Source of the DNA: Hydrogenothermaceae bacterium
Lineage (GTDB): Bacteria; Aquificota; Aquificia; Aquificales; Hydrogenothermaceae
Assembly (NCBI GenBank): GCA_026418455.1
Contig: JAOABH010000008.1
Coordinates: 56,561-120,560, forward strand
Length of the DNA: 64,000 nucleotides
Direction of reading: 5' to 3'
Positions 41,371 through 50,895 of this stretch are shown one piece after another. Numbering within the stretch: the first letter of the stretch is position 1; the number at the start of each line of letters is the position of its first letter. Made by a program: the position numbers and the translations under genes. The notes under the pieces were generated by a model that worked only from the letters and a program-made list of their open reading frames with translations, was not told where the DNA came from and did no database searches.

Positions 41371-42231
41371 ATGAAGAATATATGTGTTTATCATAAAAAC
41401 TGCACAGATGGAACAACAGCAGCAGCTGTTTTACTTATGAAATTAAATGAGTGTAAACTTTTTCCTTTTGACCATAACTATAAAGAAGAAGACTTCAACT
41501 ATCTCATTTCTGAGATAGATGAAAATACAACTATCTATATAGTGGATTTTTCTTTAAAGGAGAAAGATTTTGAAACTCTACTTCAGAAAGGAGTGAGTGT
41601 CGTTGTAATAGATCACCATATAAGTGCTAAGGAGATGTTAGAAAAGCTCTCTAAAAGGTATTCAAACTTTCAATATGTTTTTGATAATAACTCTTCCGGA
41701 GCTTCTTTAACTTATAGGTACTTCTTTGGAGATGATTTACCTGAAGTGGTTAGATATGTTGAAGATAAAGATATATGGAAATGGGAGTTTGGAGATATAA
41801 CGAAGTATGTAAATGATTATCTATTTCTCTTTACAAATAAACCTGAAGAAGTAAAAAACATAATACAGAGCCAATCCTTAGAGGAAATTATAGAAAAGGG
41901 AAAGATAATTAATCAATACACAACATATCTTATTGAAACTTTTGTAGAAAAATCAAAAGATCTGTTTATAAAGATAGGAGATTATAAAGTAAGAGCCTAT
42001 AACACTGGGCTTTTCCAATCTGAGATAGGCAATCTGTTAAGTACAAAGTTTGACCAAGCGGTTTGTCTATTTTCTATAAATGGAGATTATGTAAAGCTCA
42101 GTTTCAGAAGTTTGGACCATCATAATCCTTCTTCTTTGGATCTGGCTAAATTATTGGGAGGTGGAGGACATAGAAATGCAGCTGGAGCTTCTTTGTCGTT
42201 AACTGAGTTTTGTAATATCTTGCTTATCTAG
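41371..42231 (+). CDS. DHH/DHHA1 family phosphoesterase
   Basis: A 286-residue protein of the DHH superfamily. The N-terminal domain has YHKNCTDGTTAAA, the Asp of IVDFS and the VIDHHISA (DHH) metal motif; the C-terminal DHHA1 domain ends in LLGGGGHRNAAGASL. Relatives include nanoRNases (NrnA) and 3'-phosphoadenosine phosphatases; the first block with Cys-Thr-Asp differs from RecJ. It probably hydrolyses a short oligonucleotide or nucleotide phosphodiester. GGAGG precedes the ATG. tetR and dtd follow on the same strand at short spacing. Confidence 0.85.
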   Translation: MKNICVYHKNCTDGTTAAAVLLMKLNECKLFPFDHNYKEEDFNYLISEIDENTTIYIVDFSLKEKDFETLLQKGVSVVVIDHHISAKEMLEKLSKRYSNFQYVFDNNSSGASLTYRYFFGDDLPEVVRYVEDKDIWKWEFGDITKYVNDYLFLFTNKPEEVKNIIQSQSLEEIIEKGKIINQYTTYLIETFVEKSKDLFIKIGDYKVRAYNTGLFQSEIGNLLSTKFDQAVCLFSINGDYVKLSFRSLDHHNPSSLDLAKLLGGGGHRNAAGASLSLTEFCNILLI

Positions 42232-42241
42232 GAGGTTTAAA

Positions 42242-42835
42242 ATGAGTGTAGAAGAAGAGTTATCTACAAGAGAAAAGATAATACTTGCTGGAGCACAGAT
42301 AATAGTTGAAGAAGGACTTAGGAAATTTACAGCCAAAAATATAGCTAATAAAATAGGAGTAACAGATGCCGCTATATATAAGCATTTTCCCTCTCTTGAT
42401 AGTATCATCATAGAGATAATAAATAGATATATCTCAAAATGCTCTCAAAGTGTAGATAGAGCAGTGGCGATGAATCTGTCTACAGAAGAAACTTTAAAAC
42501 AGGTTATGAGAGAGCATATCTCTGTTTTGGAAGAAACAAAGGGAGCCGTTCCTATCCTCTGTTTTGAGTTTAGTAGATCTGGAAATAAAAAGTTTTTTGA
42601 TATCTTACACTCATTTGTAGATAGTTATAAATCAAAACTTTCAAAAATACTTGAGAAAGGTCAGCAAGAAGGTGTGATAAGAAAAGATGTAAATCCTTCT
42701 GAAACAGCTATGTTATTTGTAGGTTTAATTCAGGCAAAAGTTTTTGCCTATGTGATGGAGAGGAGAACCGGACCAATAATAGCGAATCCGGAGGAACTTA
42801 TATCTGAACTTTTCTACGGGATAATTGCAAGATGA
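42242..42835 (+). CDS. TetR-family transcriptional regulator
   Basis: A 197-residue repressor with an N-terminal TetR helix-turn-helix (about 10-58: [16 protein letters not shown], the [17 protein letters not shown] recognition segment) and a helical ligand-binding C-terminal part. AGGAGG lies before the ATG. It lies between the DHH protein and dtd (four-base overlap), so it may regulate its own operon. The ligand is unknown. Confidence 0.93.
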   Translation: MSVEEELSTREKIILAGAQIIVEEGLRKFTAKNIANKIGVTDAAIYKHFPSLDSIIIEIINRYISKCSQSVDRAVAMNLSTEETLKQVMREHISVLEETKGAVPILCFEFSRSGNKKFFDILHSFVDSYKSKLSKILEKGQQEGVIRKDVNPSETAMLFVGLIQAKVFAYVMERRTGPIIANPEELISELFYGIIAR

Positions 42836-43275
42836 TAGCTGTAATTCAGAGAGTTTTAGAGTCCCATGTAGAAGTTGATGGTAAAATTGTTGGAAAGATA
42901 GGGAAAGGTGTTAATATACTTCTTGGAGTTTCAAAGGAAGATACAGAAGAAGATGTTATCAAACTTGTAAATAAAGTTGTTAATTTGAGGATCTTTGAAG
43001 ACCAGAATCAAAAGATGAATCTATCTCTTTTAGATATTAAAGGTGAAGCTCTTGTAATCTCACAATTTACCCTACTTGCAAACCTTAAGAAAGGGAGAAG
43101 ACCTTCCTTTGAGTTTTCGGCAGAACCAGACTATGCTAAGAGATTATATAATCTGTTTGTTAGTGAGATATCAAAGTGTATTCCGACACAAACTGGTATA
43201 TTTGGTGCAGATATGAAAGTTTATATTGTTAATGATGGCCCTGTAACGTTTATACTTAACTCAAAGAGTATATAG
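42832..43275 (+). CDS. dtd: D-aminoacyl-tRNA deacylase
   Basis: A 147-residue enzyme that removes D-amino acids (and glycine from tRNA-Ala) from mischarged tRNAs. The SQFTLLA motif with the key Thr and the C-terminal NDGPVTF motif (Gly-cisPro) identify it clearly; MIAVIQRV is the usual start. Length is standard. The start overlaps tetR, and it ends one base before the stop of a convergent small membrane-protein gene. Confidence 0.96.
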   Translation: MIAVIQRVLESHVEVDGKIVGKIGKGVNILLGVSKEDTEEDVIKLVNKVVNLRIFEDQNQKMNLSLLDIKGEALVISQFTLLANLKKGRRPSFEFSAEPDYAKRLYNLFVSEISKCIPTQTGIFGADMKVYIVNDGPVTFILNSKSI

Positions 43276-43491
43276 TTATCTTCTAAACCAGCGTTTTTCT
43301 TCTTTAGAATAGCCTTCTTTTGGAGGGAATACACTTCTATAAAGATTTTTCCAGAATACTTTTGCTCGTGTGGATTTATAGCTCCATACAATTACTGCTA
43401 CTGATAAAACTATCCACAAAGGTATAAGAATCTTTATAAGTAGCTCTGTGGCATTTCTCTCCATCTGTTGAAAAGCAGTAGGGTCAACCAT
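43276..43491 (-). CDS. Small membrane protein of unknown function
   Basis: Not recognised. The 71-residue product has one membrane helix (about 18-40, LLIKILIPLWIVLSVAVIVW) followed by a basic cytoplasmic tail rich in Lys and Arg (AKVFWKNLYRSVFPPKEGYS and the terminal KEEKRWFRR). AGAAGG lies before the ATG. It ends flush with the dtd stop and is divergent from rimO, so it fills the gap exactly, which supports it being real. It could be a small respiratory or membrane-complex accessory protein. Confidence 0.6.
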   Translation of the reverse strand: MVDPTAFQQMERNATELLIKILIPLWIVLSVAVIVWSYKSTRAKVFWKNLYRSVFPPKEGYSKEEKRWFRR

Positions 43492-43558
43492 ATTAAACCT
43501 TCTTGAAAACTTTTTTTAATATGTTATCTTATTTTATCAAAATTTCAAGGGGTGTTTA

Positions 43559-44851
43559 TTGAAAAAAGTTAAGATAAATGTTATAAGTTTAGGTTGTCCG
43601 AAGAACCTTGTAGATACGGAGTATATTTTAGGAAGTTTTAATCAACAAGATATAGAATTTAGCTCTAATCCTGAAGATTCTGACGTTATCATTATAAATA
43701 CCTGTGGATTTATAGATACTGCAAAGGAAGAGTCAATAAACACAATTCTTGAAGCTTGCCAGTATAAAAAAAACTCTGATAAAAAAGTTATCGTTACTGG
43801 TTGTTTAGTTCAAAGGTATAAAGAAGAGCTTGAGAGAGAGATTCCAGAGGTTGATCTTTTTATAGATATACCACAACAGAAAGATATACCTTTAAAAGTA
43901 GGTATAGGTAAAAGTGAAAAATCAGAGAGGATTTTAGCAACTCCAAGACATCTTGCATACTTAAAGATATCAGAAGGATGTGACCATACTTGCTCATTCT
44001 GTGCTATTCCAAACATAAGAGGAAAACACAGGAGTAAACCTATAGAAACATTGGTTGAAGAAGCAAAAAGATTGGTTGATTTGGGAGTAAAAGAGTTAAA
44101 TATAGTATCTCAGGATACAAGTTATTATGGATTTGATATCTATGGTAAACCTATGTTATTTAACTTATTAAAAGAGATTGAAAAAATAGAAGGAATTGAA
44201 TGGATAAGACTTTACTATCTATATCCTTCTACGGTAGATGAAGATTTCTTTAAATTTTTAGCAGATAGTAAAAAAGTGCTAAAATACATAGAGATGCCAA
44301 TACAACACACTGAAGATACTATTTTAAGAGATATGATGAGAGGTTATAGAAAGCGAAAGTTATATCAAATTTTAGAGTGGAAGGAGAAGTATATTCCACA
44401 GATGGCTATAAGAAGCTCTGTTATAGTAGGATACCCTACAGAAAGTGAGAAGGAGTTTGAAAGTATGCTTAACTTTTTACAGGAAGCTAAATTTGACTGG
44501 CTTGGAGTTTTTACATACTCTCATGAAGAAGGAACCCCAGCTTATCAAAAACATGATGACTTGATACCCCAAGAAGAGAAAATAGAAAGGTTTAACACTG
44601 TCCTCTCTATACAGGAAGAATTTACAGAAGAGAAAAATTTACAGACTGTTGGAAAAATTTTTGATGTTATAGTAGATGGTTTTTCTGAAGAGTGGGAGAC
44701 ACTTCCTATAGGAAGGTCTTATAGAAATGCTTATGATATAGATGGAGTTGTTTATGTAGAGGCAACAGAACCTGTTAAACTGGGGGATATAGTTAAAGTT
44801 AAAATAAAGGATGTAGTTGATAAATACGACGTTGTTGGAGAGGTGATTTGA
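43559..44851 (+). CDS. rimO: Ribosomal protein S12 methylthiotransferase RimO
   Basis: A 430-residue radical SAM enzyme that methylthiolates an Asp of ribosomal protein S12. The N-terminal methylthiotransferase domain has three Cys ligands in [17 protein letters not shown] and GCLVQRY; the radical SAM cluster is CDHTCSFC (CxxxCxxC); a TRAM domain closes the C-terminus. MiaB is the main alternative, but [12 protein letters not shown] is the RimO pattern. The start is TTG with AAGGGGTG. It leads rimO-mtnA-yvcK-nadB-infC. Confidence 0.95.
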   Translation: MKKVKINVISLGCPKNLVDTEYILGSFNQQDIEFSSNPEDSDVIIINTCGFIDTAKEESINTILEACQYKKNSDKKVIVTGCLVQRYKEELEREIPEVDLFIDIPQQKDIPLKVGIGKSEKSERILATPRHLAYLKISEGCDHTCSFCAIPNIRGKHRSKPIETLVEEAKRLVDLGVKELNIVSQDTSYYGFDIYGKPMLFNLLKEIEKIEGIEWIRLYYLYPSTVDEDFFKFLADSKKVLKYIEMPIQHTEDTILRDMMRGYRKRKLYQILEWKEKYIPQMAIRSSVIVGYPTESEKEFESMLNFLQEAKFDWLGVFTYSHEEGTPAYQKHDDLIPQEEKIERFNTVLSIQEEFTEEKNLQTVGKIFDVIVDGFSEEWETLPIGRSYRNAYDIDGVVYVEATEPVKLGDIVKVKIKDVVDKYDVVGEVI

Positions 44852-45879
44852 GGAAGTTAAAAGATATAAGACCGATAGAGTTTAAAGAAGGTTTTCTTTA
44901 TGTTTTAAATCAGCTTAAACTTCCTTTACAGGAAGAATGGATAAAACTGGAATCTTTGGAAGATTATGAAAAAGCTATAAAAGATATGATAGTTAGAGGA
45001 GCACCACTTATAGGGATAGTTGGGGCTTATGGATTCTATGTAGGTATAAAAGATGGTTTAGATTATAAAGAAGTGGTAGATAGGTTAAAAAAAACGAGAC
45101 CAACTGCAGTAAATCTTTTCTGGGCTCTTGACAGGATGGAAAAGTTTTATCTTTTAAATAAAGATAATCCGGATATTTTAAATAAACTTCTTAAAGAAGC
45201 TCAGAGAATAGAGTTAGAAGATTACCATGCTAACAGGTCTATAGGAGGTTATGGAGAGGTTTTAATTCCAAAAAAAGCAAGGATACTTACCCACTGTAAT
45301 ACAGGTTCTTTGGCAACTGCAGGTTGGGGAACAGCCCTTGGAGTTATAAGATCTGCTTATGAGAATGGAAAAGATATAATAGTGTATGTAGATGAGACAA
45401 GACCTTACCTACAAGGCTCAAGACTTACAGCTTGGGAGCTTTCTCAAGAAGGTATTCCTCATTATATAATTACCGATTCGTCTGCAGGATTTCTCATGTC
45501 AAAAGGAGAGATCGACTTGATAGTTGTCGGTGCAGATAGAATAACATTAAATGGAGATGTTGCTAACAAGATAGGAACTTACTCCTTAGCAGTTCTTGCT
45601 AAACATCATGGCATTCCCTTTTATGTAGCTGCTCCAACTTCCACCTTTGATTTAACACTTGAAAGAGGTGAAGATATACCTATAGAAGAGAGAAGTCAGG
45701 ATGAAGTTAAGAGATGTAGTGGCTGTGTAGTCGCTCCTGACTCTTCAAAGGCTGTTAATTACTCATTTGATGTAACTCCTTCTGAGTATATTAGTGCAAT
45801 AATAACAGAAAAAGGTATAATAGATAAGCCGGATAAAGAAAAAATTCTAAAGTTTTTTGGTAAAAAAATTAAGGAGTAG
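44848..45879 (+). CDS. mtnA: Methylthioribose-1-phosphate isomerase
   Basis: A 343-residue member of the eIF2B-related family that converts methylthioribose 1-phosphate to methylthioribulose 1-phosphate in methionine salvage. It shows [27 protein letters not shown] with the catalytic Cys, the Asp in [18 protein letters not shown] and APTSTFD. A ribose-1,5-bisphosphate isomerase is less likely because of these MtnA blocks. The start TTG overlaps the rimO stop. SpeD at 54.9 kb would generate the methylthioadenosine that this pathway recycles. Confidence 0.94.
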   Translation: MRKLKDIRPIEFKEGFLYVLNQLKLPLQEEWIKLESLEDYEKAIKDMIVRGAPLIGIVGAYGFYVGIKDGLDYKEVVDRLKKTRPTAVNLFWALDRMEKFYLLNKDNPDILNKLLKEAQRIELEDYHANRSIGGYGEVLIPKKARILTHCNTGSLATAGWGTALGVIRSAYENGKDIIVYVDETRPYLQGSRLTAWELSQEGIPHYIITDSSAGFLMSKGEIDLIVVGADRITLNGDVANKIGTYSLAVLAKHHGIPFYVAAPTSTFDLTLERGEDIPIEERSQDEVKRCSGCVVAPDSSKAVNYSFDVTPSEYISAIITEKGIIDKPDKEKILKFFGKKIKE

Positions 45880-45883
45880 GACA

Positions 45884-46879
45884 GTGAAGGTAGTTGCGAT
45901 AGGTGGAGGAACAGGTTTATCTTCACTTTTGAGGGGGATAAAGAAGTTTGTACCGGAGTATATAGAAAATTTATCTGCAATAGTGACTGTGTCCGATAAT
46001 GGAGGTAGTACCGGAATACTCAGAAAACAGATGAATATTCCTGCTCCGGGAGATATAAGAAACTGTATAACAGCTTTAGCTGAAGATGAGGATATACTTA
46101 CAAAAGTTATGCAGTACAGGTTTGAAGAAGGAGAAGGATTAAAAGGACACAGTTTTGGTAATCTCTTCCTTACAGTTTTAACAAAGATAACCGGAGATTT
46201 TCTTGATGCTGTTGAGATAACTTCAAAGATTCTGAATATAAAGGGAGAGATAATACCTTCGACAGACAGTATGGTTAATCTCGTTGCTAAATTTACAGAT
46301 GGAAAAGTGATAAAAGGGGAAGTTGAGATAACAGAGTATGGTAAAAAGTTAGTGGCTAAAATAGAGGATATATGGCTTGAACCTTCTGACGTTAAAGCTC
46401 CTCAAAAAGCTATAGATAGAATAATAAATGCAGATATGATTATCTTAGGTCCTGGAAGTTTGTTCACAAGTATAATTCCTAACTTTTTGATTAAGGATAT
46501 AAAAGATGCTGTTTTGGAAAGTAAAGCATTAAAAGTTTATATATGTAATGTTATGACACAGTTTGGAGAAACTGATGGATTCGCAGCTTCTGATCATGTT
46601 AAAGTGTTAAATAAAGTTCTAACAGGAGATGAAAATTCAGGATTTTTGGATATAGCTGTTGTAAATACAGAGATACCACCTGATGATGTTTTAAAGAGAT
46701 ATTTAGCGGAAAATTCTGAACCTGTTGTGGCAGATGCTGGAAACCTATCAAGGATGGGATTGAAAGTTTATGCAAAAGCTCTACTTAACGAAGGTAACTA
46801 CGTAAGACACGATCCGGAAAAATTAAATCAAGTTTTACTTGAGATAATAAAAGAGCATAAAATTTCCTATGCAGTTTAA
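45884..46879 (+). CDS. yvcK: YvcK/CofD-like gluconeogenesis factor
   Basis: A 331-residue protein of the YvcK/CofD family, recognised by the start VVAIGGGTGLSSLLRGIK, TVSDNGGSTG, PAPGDIRNC, GHSFGNLFL and LGPGSLFTSIIPNFL. In Bacillus YvcK binds UDP-sugars and is needed for growth on gluconeogenic substrates and for cell shape. The GTG at 45884 is preferred, because AAGGAG lies eight bases before it and the family starts here; the longer frame overlaps mtnA. It overlaps nadB by 11 bases. Confidence 0.93.
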   Translation: MKVVAIGGGTGLSSLLRGIKKFVPEYIENLSAIVTVSDNGGSTGILRKQMNIPAPGDIRNCITALAEDEDILTKVMQYRFEEGEGLKGHSFGNLFLTVLTKITGDFLDAVEITSKILNIKGEIIPSTDSMVNLVAKFTDGKVIKGEVEITEYGKKLVAKIEDIWLEPSDVKAPQKAIDRIINADMIILGPGSLFTSIIPNFLIKDIKDAVLESKALKVYICNVMTQFGETDGFAASDHVKVLNKVLTGDENSGFLDIAVVNTEIPPDDVLKRYLAENSEPVVADAGNLSRMGLKVYAKALLNEGNYVRHDPEKLNQVLLEIIKEHKISYAV

Positions 46880-48449
46880 AAGATACTTTACCTGTTTTAA
46901 CACAAAAGATATAGAGAGCATATACGCAGATACGGTTATAGTTGGAAGTGGACTTGCCGGTATATCTGCTGCATACTATCTACTGAATCTCGGTATTAAA
47001 CCAACGGTGATAACAAAGAAAAGTGCTACAAGATCTAACTCTTTCCTTGCTCAAGGGGGTATAGCAGCTGCCATAGGTTTCAACGATTCCACTACTTACC
47101 ATTTTGAAGATACTTTAAAAGCAGGGAAAGGACTATGTGTAGAAAATAACGTGAGGATACTTGTTGAAGAGGGACTTGAGAGAGTTATAGACCTTATAAC
47201 TCTCGGGGTTCCTTTTGATAGAGATAAAGATGGTTATATAAAATTAACAAAAGAGGGAGCCCATAGATTAAGTAGAGTTTTACATGTTAAGGATAAAACC
47301 GGTTATGAGATAGGTAAGATCATACTTCAATATGTAAAAGAGAAAGAGATAAATCTATTAGAAGGATACTATCTACAGGAAATTCTTACAGAGGAAGGTA
47401 GATATGTGGGTTTACTGATAACTGATGGAAATAGACAGTATGTAGTCAGGTCAAAATCTGTTATACTGGCAACAGGTGGGTACAGTGGAATATATCACAG
47501 AAATACATCTGCTTATAACATAGGGGGAGATTCAATAGGAGCAGCTTTCAGGTCAGGATGTGATCTTATGGATTTGGAGTTTATCCAGTTTCACCCTACT
47601 GCTGTTTATGTTGAAGGTAAACCTGGTTGGCTTATATCTGAGGCAGTTAGAGGAGAGGGAGCTGTACTTGTTGATGAGAAAGGGGAGAGATTTGTAGATG
47701 AATTAAAGCCAAGAGATGAGGTTGCAAGAGCTATCTTAAATAAATACCTTCAAGGTTCAAAAGTTTTCCTTGATATAACACCACTTTTAGAAAGAGGTAT
47801 AGATTTTAAAGAGAGATTTCCAAATGTTTACTCTATTTTAAAAGAGTTTGGTTTAGAAAATGAAACGAAAATTCCTGTAAGTCCCTCTGCTCATTACACA
47901 ATTGGAGGTATTAAGGCAGACATAAACGGGAAAACTAACATAAAGGGAATATTTGCTATAGGAGAAACGGCGTCAACCGGTGTCCATGGAGCTAATAGGC
48001 TTGCAAGTAATTCACTTCTTGAATGTATTGTAACCGGATACAAAGTTGCTTATTCTGTTTATGTATATAATATGTATGCTAAAATAGATAATATAAACAT
48101 CGATAATGAAGTTAGTGAGAAAAAAGAGCTTGATAAAAATGGCAGAGATGAGTTATTGAAAAAGATAAAAATGATTATGTGGCAAAATGTTGGACTTATA
48201 AGGACAGAAGAATCGTTAAATATAGCTCTAAAAGAGATAGAGGATATAAATCATTTTCTTGAAGGTTTCTGTAATGTAAGACATCTTTATGATCTTACTC
48301 TACTTGCAAAAGGGGCAATACTTTCAGCATTAGCGAGGAAAGAAAGTAGAGGTGTTCATTACAGAGAAGATTTTCCACAGGAAAGAGATGAATTTAAAAA
48401 ACATACAGTATTAACTCCTGATTTTAAAATAAATTTTATGGAGGTGTAA
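46869..48449 (+). CDS. nadB: L-aspartate oxidase
   Basis: A 526-residue FAD enzyme oxidising aspartate to iminoaspartate, the first step of NAD synthesis. The N-terminal dinucleotide motif VGSGLAGISAAY, RSNSFLAQGGIAAA, ATGGYSG, EFIQFHPTAVY, LISEAVRGEGA, the GVHGANRLASNSLLE block and a helical C-terminal domain identify it; the last two separate it little from fumarate reductase flavoprotein, but size and AQGGIAAA favour NadB. Its TAA is three bases before infC's unusual start. Confidence 0.95.
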   Translation: MQFKRYFTCFNTKDIESIYADTVIVGSGLAGISAAYYLLNLGIKPTVITKKSATRSNSFLAQGGIAAAIGFNDSTTYHFEDTLKAGKGLCVENNVRILVEEGLERVIDLITLGVPFDRDKDGYIKLTKEGAHRLSRVLHVKDKTGYEIGKIILQYVKEKEINLLEGYYLQEILTEEGRYVGLLITDGNRQYVVRSKSVILATGGYSGIYHRNTSAYNIGGDSIGAAFRSGCDLMDLEFIQFHPTAVYVEGKPGWLISEAVRGEGAVLVDEKGERFVDELKPRDEVARAILNKYLQGSKVFLDITPLLERGIDFKERFPNVYSILKEFGLENETKIPVSPSAHYTIGGIKADINGKTNIKGIFAIGETASTGVHGANRLASNSLLECIVTGYKVAYSVYVYNMYAKIDNINIDNEVSEKKELDKNGRDELLKKIKMIMWQNVGLIRTEESLNIALKEIEDINHFLEGFCNVRHLYDLTLLAKGAILSALARKESRGVHYREDFPQERDEFKKHTVLTPDFKINFMEV

Positions 48450-48452
48450 GCC

Positions 48453-48968
48453 ATTCAAGAGTTAAGAATTAACAATCAGATTAGAGTTAAGGAAGTTAGG
48501 CTCATTACTGAGGATGGACAAAATTTAGGTATTGTGCCTATCGAAGAGGCTTTGAAGATGGCTCAGCAAAGAAATCTTGACCTCGTGGAAGTGTCTCCAA
48601 ATGCAAACCCCCCCGTATGTAAGATTATGGATTACGGTAAATATAAGTTTGAACAGAAAAAAAAGGAAAAAGAAGCTAAGAAGAAACAGCATGTTCAAGA
48701 AGTTAAGGAGATGAAGTTTAAACTCAATATAGAGAAACACGACTATGAAACAAAGATTAAACATATAAGAGAGTTTATACAGGATGGAGACAAGGTCAGG
48801 GTTTGGATATGGTTTAGAGGTAGAGAGAACGTCCATCCGGAGCTTGGAGATAAACTTGCAAACAGAATAATAGAAGACCTGTCAGATATAGCAATGGTTG
48901 AAAAGCCTCCTGTTAAAGAAGGTAAGAATATGATGTTTACCTTAGTGCCAAAGAGTGATAAAAAATAG
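48453..48968 (+). CDS. infC: Translation initiation factor IF-3, ATT start
   Basis: A 171-residue IF-3. The N-terminal domain begins with (I)QELRINNQIRVKEVRLI, then LGIVPIEEALKMA, VEVSPNANPPVCKIMDYGKYKFEQ (in parts), a Lys-rich linker and the C-terminal domain with KIKHIREFI, GDKVRVWIWFRGRE. The ATT at 48453 is the only start that gives a full domain, six bases after GGAGGTG (48440-48446). AUU initiation is conserved in infC genes, where IF-3 discriminates against it and so limits its own synthesis. Frames starting at the later GTG (48534) would lose 27 residues. Confidence 0.96.
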   Translation: MQELRINNQIRVKEVRLITEDGQNLGIVPIEEALKMAQQRNLDLVEVSPNANPPVCKIMDYGKYKFEQKKKEKEAKKKQHVQEVKEMKFKLNIEKHDYETKIKHIREFIQDGDKVRVWIWFRGRENVHPELGDKLANRIIEDLSDIAMVEKPPVKEGKNMMFTLVPKSDKK

Positions 48969-48974
48969 TATAAT
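48969..48974 (+). promoter_or_regulatory. -10 element for tRNA-Leu
   Basis: A perfect TATAAT lies over the end of infC, 13 bases before the tRNA, with no convincing -35 (GTGCCA-like at the right distance). It would give a start about seven bases before the mature 5' end. Confidence 0.45.
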
Positions 48975-48987
48975 ATAGATACTTAAA

Positions 48988-49071
48988 GCCGAAGTGGCGG
49001 AATTGGCAGACGCAGGGGACTCAAAATCCCCCGCCCGCAAGGGCGTGCGGGTTCGACTCCCGCCTTCGGCA
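48988..49071 (+). tRNA. tRNA-Leu (anticodon CAA)
   Basis: A class II tRNA of 84 bases: acceptor GCCGAAG/CTTCGGC, anticodon stem GGGGA/TCCCC with loop CTCAAAA giving anticodon CAA for the UUG codon, a long GC-rich variable arm (CCCGCAAGGGCG region), T arm with GGTTCGACTCC, and discriminator A. CCA is not encoded. It sits between infC and atpC. Confidence 0.97.
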
Positions 49072-49096
49072 TTACTATCTAATTGGAGGAAAGTGT

Positions 49097-49504
49097 ATGT
49101 ATAAACTTGATGTTGTGACACCTAAGGGAATTATATTTACCGGAGATGTTTATCAAACTGTTATAACAACTGCAGATGGTGAGATAGGTATCCTTGAAAA
49201 CCATATGCTTTTACTTACAAACATAAAACCTGGGAAACTAAGAATAGAGAAAAGTCCTACAGATGTTCAGGAGTTTGCTGTTACATACGGAGTTATTGAT
49301 GTTGCCGGAGACAAAGTTATTGCTTTAGTTGAGGAAGTTTATGATCTGGACTCTATAAATGTAGAAGAAGAGAAAGCTCTCCTTGAAGAGGCAAATCAGA
49401 AACTCAGTTCAGAGAGTATAACTGACCAAGAGAGAGAACATTATCAAAAGCAGAAAGAAAGAGCTGAAGCTTTAATAAACCTTGCAAAATCTAAATCATC
49501 TTAA
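49097..49504 (+). CDS. atpC: ATP synthase F1 subunit epsilon
   Basis: A 135-residue central-stalk subunit. The N-terminal beta-sandwich (KLDVVTPKGIIFTGDV, TTADGEIGILENHMLLL, FAVTYGVIDV) is followed by a helical C-terminal hairpin (about 90-135) that can inhibit ATP hydrolysis. GGAGG precedes the ATG. It is apart from the F0 genes at 28 kb and from other F1 genes, so the ATP synthase genes are dispersed in this genome. Its last 23 bases overlap the next gene. Confidence 0.93.
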   Translation: MYKLDVVTPKGIIFTGDVYQTVITTADGEIGILENHMLLLTNIKPGKLRIEKSPTDVQEFAVTYGVIDVAGDKVIALVEEVYDLDSINVEEEKALLEEANQKLSSESITDQEREHYQKQKERAEALINLAKSKSS

Positions 49505-50228
49505 TATCAATCCAGATGAAGATATCTCCCCCTTTATAAGGGGGAAAATTCATATAATTCAGAAAAAAGATGGATACCGTTTTAATGTTGACTCCATACT
49601 TCTTGTAAGTTTTGTGAATATATCTTCATCAAAAAAAGTAATAGACCTTGGAACCGGAAGCGGTGTAATTCCAATTCTTCTTAATCTTAAATTTAAAAAT
49701 CTCAAACTTTATGCCATAGAAGTTCAGGAAAGTATGTATTCTCTTGCAGAGAGGAATTTTAAACTAAATAATGTAGAAGTTGATTTAAAACTGGTAGATG
49801 TAAGAGATATAAAAACTGTTTTTCAGAATCAGTTTTTTGATTGTGTTATAACAAATCCACCTTACTTTATTTCAAAGGATTACTCATCAAATCAATATGT
49901 AGAAAAGTCAGAACATCTTGCAACTTTTGAAGATTTTGTTAAGTCCGCATCATATCTTTTGAAAAATAAAGGTAAATTTTATTATATATTTCCAGTAAGT
50001 AGATTTGTTGAAAGTATCACGATATGTAAATCTTACAAATTACAACCTAAGAGATTTAGATTTATCTATCCATCTGTAAATGAAAATGCAACCCATGTTT
50101 TAGTTGAATGTCTAAAAGGTGGAAAAGAAAGAGGGGAAGTTGTAGAGAAACCTCTTATAATGTATGAGAATCCAAAAGAGAAAAAATATACGCAGGAAGT
50201 TTGGAATCTACTTGAAAACTTTATTTAA
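49482..50228 (+). CDS. tRNA1(Val) A37 N6-methyltransferase-like (TrmN6/YfiC)
   Basis: A 248-residue Rossmann methyltransferase. Motif I is VIDLGTGSGVIPILL, and the catalytic NPPYF (motif IV) follows CVITNPPY; the preceding IIQKKDGYRFNVDSILL block is characteristic of the YfiC/TrmN6 group, which methylates N6 of A37 in tRNA-Val. Other NPPY enzymes (rRNA or protein methylation) are possible. The start is a TTG within the end of atpC; no later start would keep the N-terminus. It precedes grpE. Confidence 0.82.
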   Translation: MQNLNHLNINPDEDISPFIRGKIHIIQKKDGYRFNVDSILLVSFVNISSSKKVIDLGTGSGVIPILLNLKFKNLKLYAIEVQESMYSLAERNFKLNNVEVDLKLVDVRDIKTVFQNQFFDCVITNPPYFISKDYSSNQYVEKSEHLATFEDFVKSASYLLKNKGKFYYIFPVSRFVESITICKSYKLQPKRFRFIYPSVNENATHVLVECLKGGKERGEVVEKPLIMYENPKEKKYTQEVWNLLENFI

Positions 50229-50301
50229 AAATCTTGAAAATGAAGGTTAAAAATCTATAATGAATATTAGATATATAAAAAATATTTTTAGGAGGAAGAA
50301 G

Positions 50302-50895
50302 TTGGAAGAGTTAGACAGAGAAAATAAGCAGCAGACAGAAGAAGTTGAAAATCAAGTAAAAGAAGAGGTTCAAGATATTGATAAAGATAGTCTGATAGAA
50401 AATCTTAAAAAAGAGAATGAGGAGCTTAAAGCTAAGTTACAAAAGACTGAAGAAGCAGCAAAAAGATTAAGTAACCTCTATCAACTTTTACAAAAAGACT
50501 TTGAGGATTATAAAGTAAGATCCATAAAAGAGAGAGAACAGGTTAAAGAAGAAGCTGTTGAGAAGTTCGCAAAATCTTTTCTTGAAGTGATAGACAACTT
50601 TGAGAAAGCTTTAGAAAGCCTTAAAAATCCTTCAGATATAAACTCTATAATTACAGGAATACAGATGGTTCACTATCAAGTTGTGAAACTTCTTCAGGAC
50701 TTTGGAATAGAGAAGATAGAAGCTCAAGGAGAATTTAATCCACTTGAGCATGAGGCACTGGAAACATTGAGGACAAAAGAGTATCCTTCAAACTATATAG
50801 TTAAAGTTTTACAGAATGGATATAGATATAAAGGAAAAGTTATAAGACCTACTAAGGTTGTAGTTGCTATCAATGAAGAGGAAGAGATAACTTAA
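50302..50895 (+). CDS. grpE: Nucleotide exchange factor GrpE
   Basis: A 197-residue GrpE, the ADP-release factor for DnaK. A charged N-terminus and long coiled coil (about 20-85) precede the four-helix bundle and beta-wing with [27 protein letters not shown]. The TTG at 50302 is preferred because AGGAGG lies six bases upstream; an ATG at 50260 would add 14 residues and place this site inside. The divergent dnaJ starts directly after its stop; dnaK is not in the window. Confidence 0.93.
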   Translation: MEELDRENKQQTEEVENQVKEEVQDIDKDSLIENLKKENEELKAKLQKTEEAAKRLSNLYQLLQKDFEDYKVRSIKEREQVKEEAVEKFAKSFLEVIDNFEKALESLKNPSDINSIITGIQMVHYQVVKLLQDFGIEKIEAQGEFNPLEHEALETLRTKEYPSNYIVKVLQNGYRYKGKVIRPTKVVVAINEEEEIT

